Shown here: one piece after another, positions 60,575 through 64,000 of the stretch
Numbering within the stretch: the stretch's first letter is position 1
Layout of the letters: every line of letters starts with the position of its first letter
Origin: UMGS1883 sp045636425
GTDB lineage: Bacteria; Bacillota; Clostridia; UMGS1883
Assembly (NCBI GenBank): GCA_045636425.1
Contig: JAZTXM010000013.1
Span: 1 to 64,000 of the forward strand
Reading direction: 5' to 3'
DNA length: 64,000 nucleotides
Notes under the pieces: generated by a model
What the model was told of the DNA's origin: nothing
Seen by the model: only the letters and a program-made list of their open reading frames with translations
Database searches by the model: none
Program-made: the position numbers and the translations under genes

Positions 60575-61537
60575 ATGGAAGGTCATCGCGGAAGTGTTAA
60601 GTTAACAAAAATTATTAAAGAGTTCCACCTGGAAGTTGTTTTTGCACCGGAAAATTTAGATGACATTACGCTTAAAAGCAGTGATGTTCACAGACCGGGA
60701 ATACAATTAAGCGAGGGATATTTTGATTATTTCGATAATGAACGTATTCAGATTCTCGGAAAAGTTGAACACTTCTATATGATGAAGAAGTCTTCCGAGG
60801 AGAGAGAAGCTGCCTATGAAAATCTTATGTCAAAGGGGATTCCTGCTGCAGTTGTTACCCGTGGCTTAGATGTGCCGTCAGAGCTTCTTGCGGCTGCAAA
60901 GAAGTTTAATGTACCGCTGATGAGAACTGATGAAAGCACTTCTTCGTTTATGGCGGCATTGATTGCCTCTTTGAATCTTTCGCTGGCTCCCTCAATCACC
61001 CGTCACGGTGTACTTGTGGAGGTGTACGGCGAGGGTGTACTCCTTTTAGGAGAAAGCGGTGTAGGAAAAAGCGAAACTGCTGTTGAGCTTATAAAAAGGG
61101 GGCACCGTCTGGTTGCCGATGATGCAGTTGATATCAGAAGGGTTTCGGCAAAGACTTTGGTCGGAAGTTCTCCTGAAATAATTCGCCATTTTATTGAATT
61201 AAGAGGCATAGGAATAATTGACGTTAAGAAAATTTTCGGTATGGGTGCCGTAAAAAATACAGAGAATATAAATCTTGTTATCAATCTTGAAATATGGCAG
61301 CAGGGAAAAACTTATGAAAGACTTGGACTTGATACCCAGGTGACCAATATCCTCGGAATTAATGTTCCCAGTCTTACAGTCCCGGTAAGGCCGGGCAGAA
61401 ACCTTGCGGTTATAATTGAGATTGCCGCAATGAATCATCGTCAGCGTAACATGGGCTATAATGCCGCTGAGGAGCTGAACGAGAGATTGATAAAACAAAT
61501 GCAGGGTAAGGATATGTCCAGCGATGATTTATTCTGA
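60575..61537 (+). CDS. hprK: HPr kinase/phosphorylase
   Basis: HprK phosphorylates HPr on Ser46 and can reverse it, which controls carbon catabolite repression in Firmicutes. The 320-residue protein has the Walker A motif GESGVGKSE (about residues 159-167), ELRGIGIIDV and the signature INLVINLEIWQQGK. Its partner HPr with Ser46 is encoded at 30561-30824 in this window. AGGAGG lies before the ATG. Confidence 0.95.
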   Translation: MEGHRGSVKLTKIIKEFHLEVVFAPENLDDITLKSSDVHRPGIQLSEGYFDYFDNERIQILGKVEHFYMMKKSSEEREAAYENLMSKGIPAAVVTRGLDVPSELLAAAKKFNVPLMRTDESTSSFMAALIASLNLSLAPSITRHGVLVEVYGEGVLLLGESGVGKSETAVELIKRGHRLVADDAVDIRRVSAKTLVGSSPEIIRHFIELRGIGIIDVKKIFGMGAVKNTENINLVINLEIWQQGKTYERLGLDTQVTNILGINVPSLTVPVRPGRNLAVIIEIAAMNHRQRNMGYNAAEELNERLIKQMQGKDMSSDDLF

Positions 61538-61557
61538 TATTCGAAAGGAACACTGAT

Positions 61558-62451
61558 ATGATTGACAAGCTTTTGGAATTAATAGATAATGACATTGTAA
61601 AAAAGGATGTACCTATGTGTCAGCTTACTACCTTCCGGACAGGAGGCAATGCGAAGATAGTTCTGTTTCCGAGAAGTGTAAGTGAAATAAAAGAAATTGT
61701 AAAGTTCTTCTTTGATGCAAAGATTAAATACTACGTACTTGGAAACGGAAGCAATCTTTTGGTAAGCGATGATGGAATAAACGACCCTGTAATTTGCCTC
61801 GGAAAGAATTTTTCGGCAGTAGAGCTTTTTGAAGATTGTATCACTGCACGTGCAGGTGCATTTCTATCTTCAATAGCAAAAAAAGCGGCGGACGCTTCTT
61901 TGACTGGATTTGAATTTGCGGCAGGTATTCCCGGAACACTTGGCGGTGCCCTGATTATGAATGCAGGTGCTTACGGCGGGGAAATGAAGGATGTGGTGGA
62001 AGCGGTAAGCTTTATTGACCCCTGCGGAGAGGAGCACATAATAACAGGCGATGAAATGGAGTTTTCTTACAGAAGCAGTGTTCTTTCAAATATGGACTGC
62101 ATAATTACAGGGGCCACGATTAAGCTCAAAAAGGGAGATATAAAAGAAATTGAGGCAAGAATGAGTGAGCTTAATGCAAAAAGGAGAGAAAAACAACCGC
62201 TTGAATTTCCGAGTGCGGGCAGCACGTTTAAGCGTCCTGCAGGATACTTTGCAGGAGCATTGATAGAGGAAGCGGGTCTTAAAGGAAGGCGCGTTGGCGG
62301 TGCGCAAGTCAGCGAAAAGCACGCAGGTTTTATAATCAATACTGGCAGTGCTAAAACATCTGATATTTGCGAGCTCATAAATATCGTTAAGGAAGAAGTT
62401 TATAAAAAGCACAATGTTGTTTTGGAAACCGAAGTCAAGTTTTGGGGCTAA
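61558..62451 (+). CDS. murB: UDP-N-acetylenolpyruvoylglucosamine reductase MurB
   Basis: MurB reduces the enolpyruvyl group with NADPH to give UDP-N-acetylmuramate. The 297-residue protein is the short type IIa form with TTFRTGGNAK and LGNGSNLLVSDDG for FAD binding, the catalytic Arg in YRSSV, the Ser in AGSTFKRP and the Glu in LETEVKFWG. GAAAGGA precedes the ATG. Followed by rapZ after 18 bases. Confidence 0.95.
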   Translation: MIDKLLELIDNDIVKKDVPMCQLTTFRTGGNAKIVLFPRSVSEIKEIVKFFFDAKIKYYVLGNGSNLLVSDDGINDPVICLGKNFSAVELFEDCITARAGAFLSSIAKKAADASLTGFEFAAGIPGTLGGALIMNAGAYGGEMKDVVEAVSFIDPCGEEHIITGDEMEFSYRSSVLSNMDCIITGATIKLKKGDIKEIEARMSELNAKRREKQPLEFPSAGSTFKRPAGYFAGALIEEAGLKGRRVGGAQVSEKHAGFIINTGSAKTSDICELINIVKEEVYKKHNVVLETEVKFWG

Positions 62452-62469
62452 GCTAAAGGGGTGAATGTT

Positions 62470-63327
62470 TTGAGATTTGTCATTATTACAGGAATGAGCG
62501 GTGCAGGAAAAACACAGGTAATGCATTCTTTAGAGGATATGGGATATTACTGTATTGATAATATGCCCGTTGCATTTTTGCTTCCATTTGCAAAGATGTG
62601 TAATGAACAAAGTGAAAAATTTGAGAACGTGGCTGTGGTTGTTGATATCCGCGGCGGTGATGCCTTGCTTGAAATAGATACAGCGTTAGAATCTTTTGTA
62701 GAGAATAACATAAATTACGAGATTCTTTTCCTTGAAGCTAACGAAAGTGTAATTGTGAAAAGATATAAAGAAACAAGAAGAAAACATCCGCTTTCCCCTG
62801 AGGGAAGTATTGAAGAGGGGATACTTCTTGAACGAGATAAGCTTTCTTTTCTCCGCGGACATGCAACCCATATAATTGACACGTCTCCGCTTCTTACAAG
62901 AGAACTTAAGCAAATGATTCGCGATATTTTCGGAAATGAAGAAAATAGTGACTATTTTATGGTACAGGTTCAATCTTTCGGGTTTAAGTATGGTATTCCG
63001 AGAGATGCTGACTTGGTTTTTGATGTGCGTTTTTTACCGAACCCTTTTTATGTTCCTGAGCTTAAAGCTCATAACGGAACTGAAAAGGAAGTTTCAGATT
63101 TTGTTATGAATTATAAACAAACGCAGGAATTTTTGACAAAGCTTGAAGATATGCTTAAAATGCTCATTCCGCATTATGTTGAAGAAGGAAAAACTGAACT
63201 TGTTATAGGAATCGGTTGTACGGGCGGAAAGCACAGAAGCGTTACCATAGCTGAGAAAACGTCAGAATTTTTGAAGAGATGTAATGTAAAGACTGTTGTA
63301 AGACACAGGGATATTCAAAGGGATTGA
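62470..63327 (+). CDS. rapZ: RapZ-family nucleotide-binding protein
   Basis: The 285-residue protein has the Walker A motif GMSGAGKTQ near its start and the C-terminal IGCTGGKHRSVTIAE. RapZ (YvcJ in Bacillus) hydrolyses nucleotides; in Escherichia coli it directs decay of the GlmZ RNA, while its role in Firmicutes is less clear. A TTG start at 62470 is chosen because AAAGGGGTGA lies at a good distance and the family begins MRFVIITG; GTG 62461 is possible. The usual next gene yvcK (glmR) is missing; whiA follows directly. Confidence 0.93.
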   Translation: MRFVIITGMSGAGKTQVMHSLEDMGYYCIDNMPVAFLLPFAKMCNEQSEKFENVAVVVDIRGGDALLEIDTALESFVENNINYEILFLEANESVIVKRYKETRRKHPLSPEGSIEEGILLERDKLSFLRGHATHIIDTSPLLTRELKQMIRDIFGNEENSDYFMVQVQSFGFKYGIPRDADLVFDVRFLPNPFYVPELKAHNGTEKEVSDFVMNYKQTQEFLTKLEDMLKMLIPHYVEEGKTELVIGIGCTGGKHRSVTIAEKTSEFLKRCNVKTVVRHRDIQRD

Positions 63328-63332
63328 GTTTT

Positions 63333-64000
63333 ATGAGCCGTAAGACATTTTCGCAAGAAGTGAAAGATGAATTATGCGAAGTTAAGGTAAATGAAAGCGA
63401 AGCAGTAGCAGAGCTTGCAGCTATGATTCTTTTCGGGGAAAACGCCGAGGATGAAAAGATGTGTTTTAAAACCGATAAAGCAAATACTGCCGCTCGCATA
63501 CAATATATAATAAAGCGGGCTACGGCTTTGGAAGTAGCAATTGATGTTATAAAAGGCAAAAAAAATTATTCGGTAGAAATAAACAAGACCATCGCAGAGA
63601 AGTCAGGCGTTTTCTTTACTGATGAGGGCGAGATTGAATTTGATGAGGATGTCTGCGAGGAGGATAGCTCAAAAAGAGCTTTTTTAAGGGGCGCTTTTGT
63701 AATCAGCGGCACTATCACTGATCCTCTCAAGGGCTATTCTTGCGAACTTATTACCTATAATGAAAATATGTCATACCTTGCTGCTGAATTGCTTGAAAAT
63801 TTTAATATTAAGGCAAACACGGTTAAAAGAAATAACTATTTTGTCACTTATTTAAAGGACAAAGAATCAGTTAGTGATTTTCTAAATATTGTCGGTGCAC
63901 ATAAGCTTATGATGGAGCTGATGATGACCCAAATAGAAAAGGATATTAACAATCGTAATAATCGTGCATCAAACTGTAAGGCAGCAAATCTTGACAAGGC
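63333..64000 (+). CDS. whiA: WhiA-family DNA-binding protein (3' end outside the window)
   Basis: About 222 residues are visible. The start SRKTFSQEVKDELCEV, the segment KRAFLRGAFVISGTITDPLKGYSCEL and the NNRNNRASNCKAANLDK near the window end match WhiA, which joins a LAGLIDADG-like domain to a helix-turn-helix and affects cell division in Firmicutes. The C-terminal DNA-binding part lies beyond the edge. It starts six bases after rapZ, with AAAGGGA upstream. Confidence 0.93.
   Translation, partial: MSRKTFSQEVKDELCEVKVNESEAVAELAAMILFGENAEDEKMCFKTDKANTAARIQYIIKRATALEVAIDVIKGKKNYSVEINKTIAEKSGVFFTDEGEIEFDEDVCEEDSSKRAFLRGAFVISGTITDPLKGYSCELITYNENMSYLAAELLENFNIKANTVKRNNYFVTYLKDKESVSDFLNIVGAHKLMMELMMTQIEKDINNRNNRASNCKAANLDK

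Overview
The window reads as a chromosome segment of an anaerobic, spore-forming Firmicute of the class Clostridia. The evidence is a moderate-to-low GC content, strong AAGGAGG-type ribosome binding sites, TTGACA/TATAAT promoters with 16-17 bp spacers, CCA-encoded tRNAs, the Firmicutes gene order pyrH-frr-uppS-cdsA-dxr-rseP, AddAB instead of RecBCD, the HPr/HprK pair, sporulation genes (yunB, spoVAE) and a PerR-type regulator next to a reverse rubrerythrin. I cannot name a genus. No prophage, insertion sequence, CRISPR array or defence island was found. Most of the window is well-kept core genome.

Layout. 1-812: the end of an rRNA operon (23S 3' end, 5S, terminator), a GC-rich hairpin-dense stretch of unknown nature, and an initiator tRNA on the minus strand. 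985-11606: a purine operon, purE, a purF-like gene, purM, purN, purO, a stand-alone AICAR transformylase (purV-type), purD and a single-chain purL, from one strong promoter. 11673-15518: a DUF2318-like protein, a VanW lipoprotein, an Sfp-type phosphopantetheinyl transferase, tRNA-Trp, an MntP manganese exporter and a membrane-anchored RCC1-repeat protein. 15600-24354: a polysaccharide/glycoside locus with a secreted GH26 enzyme followed by NfeD and SPFH membrane proteins, a divergent AraC regulator, a GH3 glycosidase and a secreted Asp-box beta-propeller protein. 24405-41123, all minus strand: addB-addA, two unrecognised small proteins, pyruvate kinase, yunB, HPr, a lipoprotein metallo-hydrolase, a flavin reductase-like protein, murD and three consecutive M42 aminopeptidases.

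41231-43613, plus strand: a DUF896 protein, an unusual membrane-anchored protein carrying a long array of CxxC zinc-ribbon units, then perR with a perfect palindromic operator and a reverse rubrerythrin. 43705-49593: an L-rhamnose catabolic cluster (AraC regulator, rhaB, rhaA, rhaD, lactaldehyde reductase). 49605-51630: tRNA-Leu, an AbrB/zinc-ribbon regulator, a lone spoVAE, another AraC regulator, and a divergent promoter pair that appears to share one -35 hexamer. 51665-64000: a long co-directional housekeeping run: pyrH, frr, uppS, cdsA, dxr, rseP, nusB, xseA, xseB, ispA, prfA, hprK, murB, rapZ and the start of whiA.

The genes fit together as IMP synthesis by a non-standard enzyme set, hemicellulose/glycoside and rhamnose use controlled by AraC proteins, peroxide defence, isoprenoid and envelope lipid synthesis (uppS, dxr, ispA, cdsA), and HPr-based carbon control. 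Points most worth a second look are the purF-like protein lacking its glutaminase cysteine, the 9-unit zinc-ribbon array outside the membrane, a hairpin that can hide the yunB ribosome binding site with a possible promoter in its loop, the M42 triplet, and the altered initiator tRNA.
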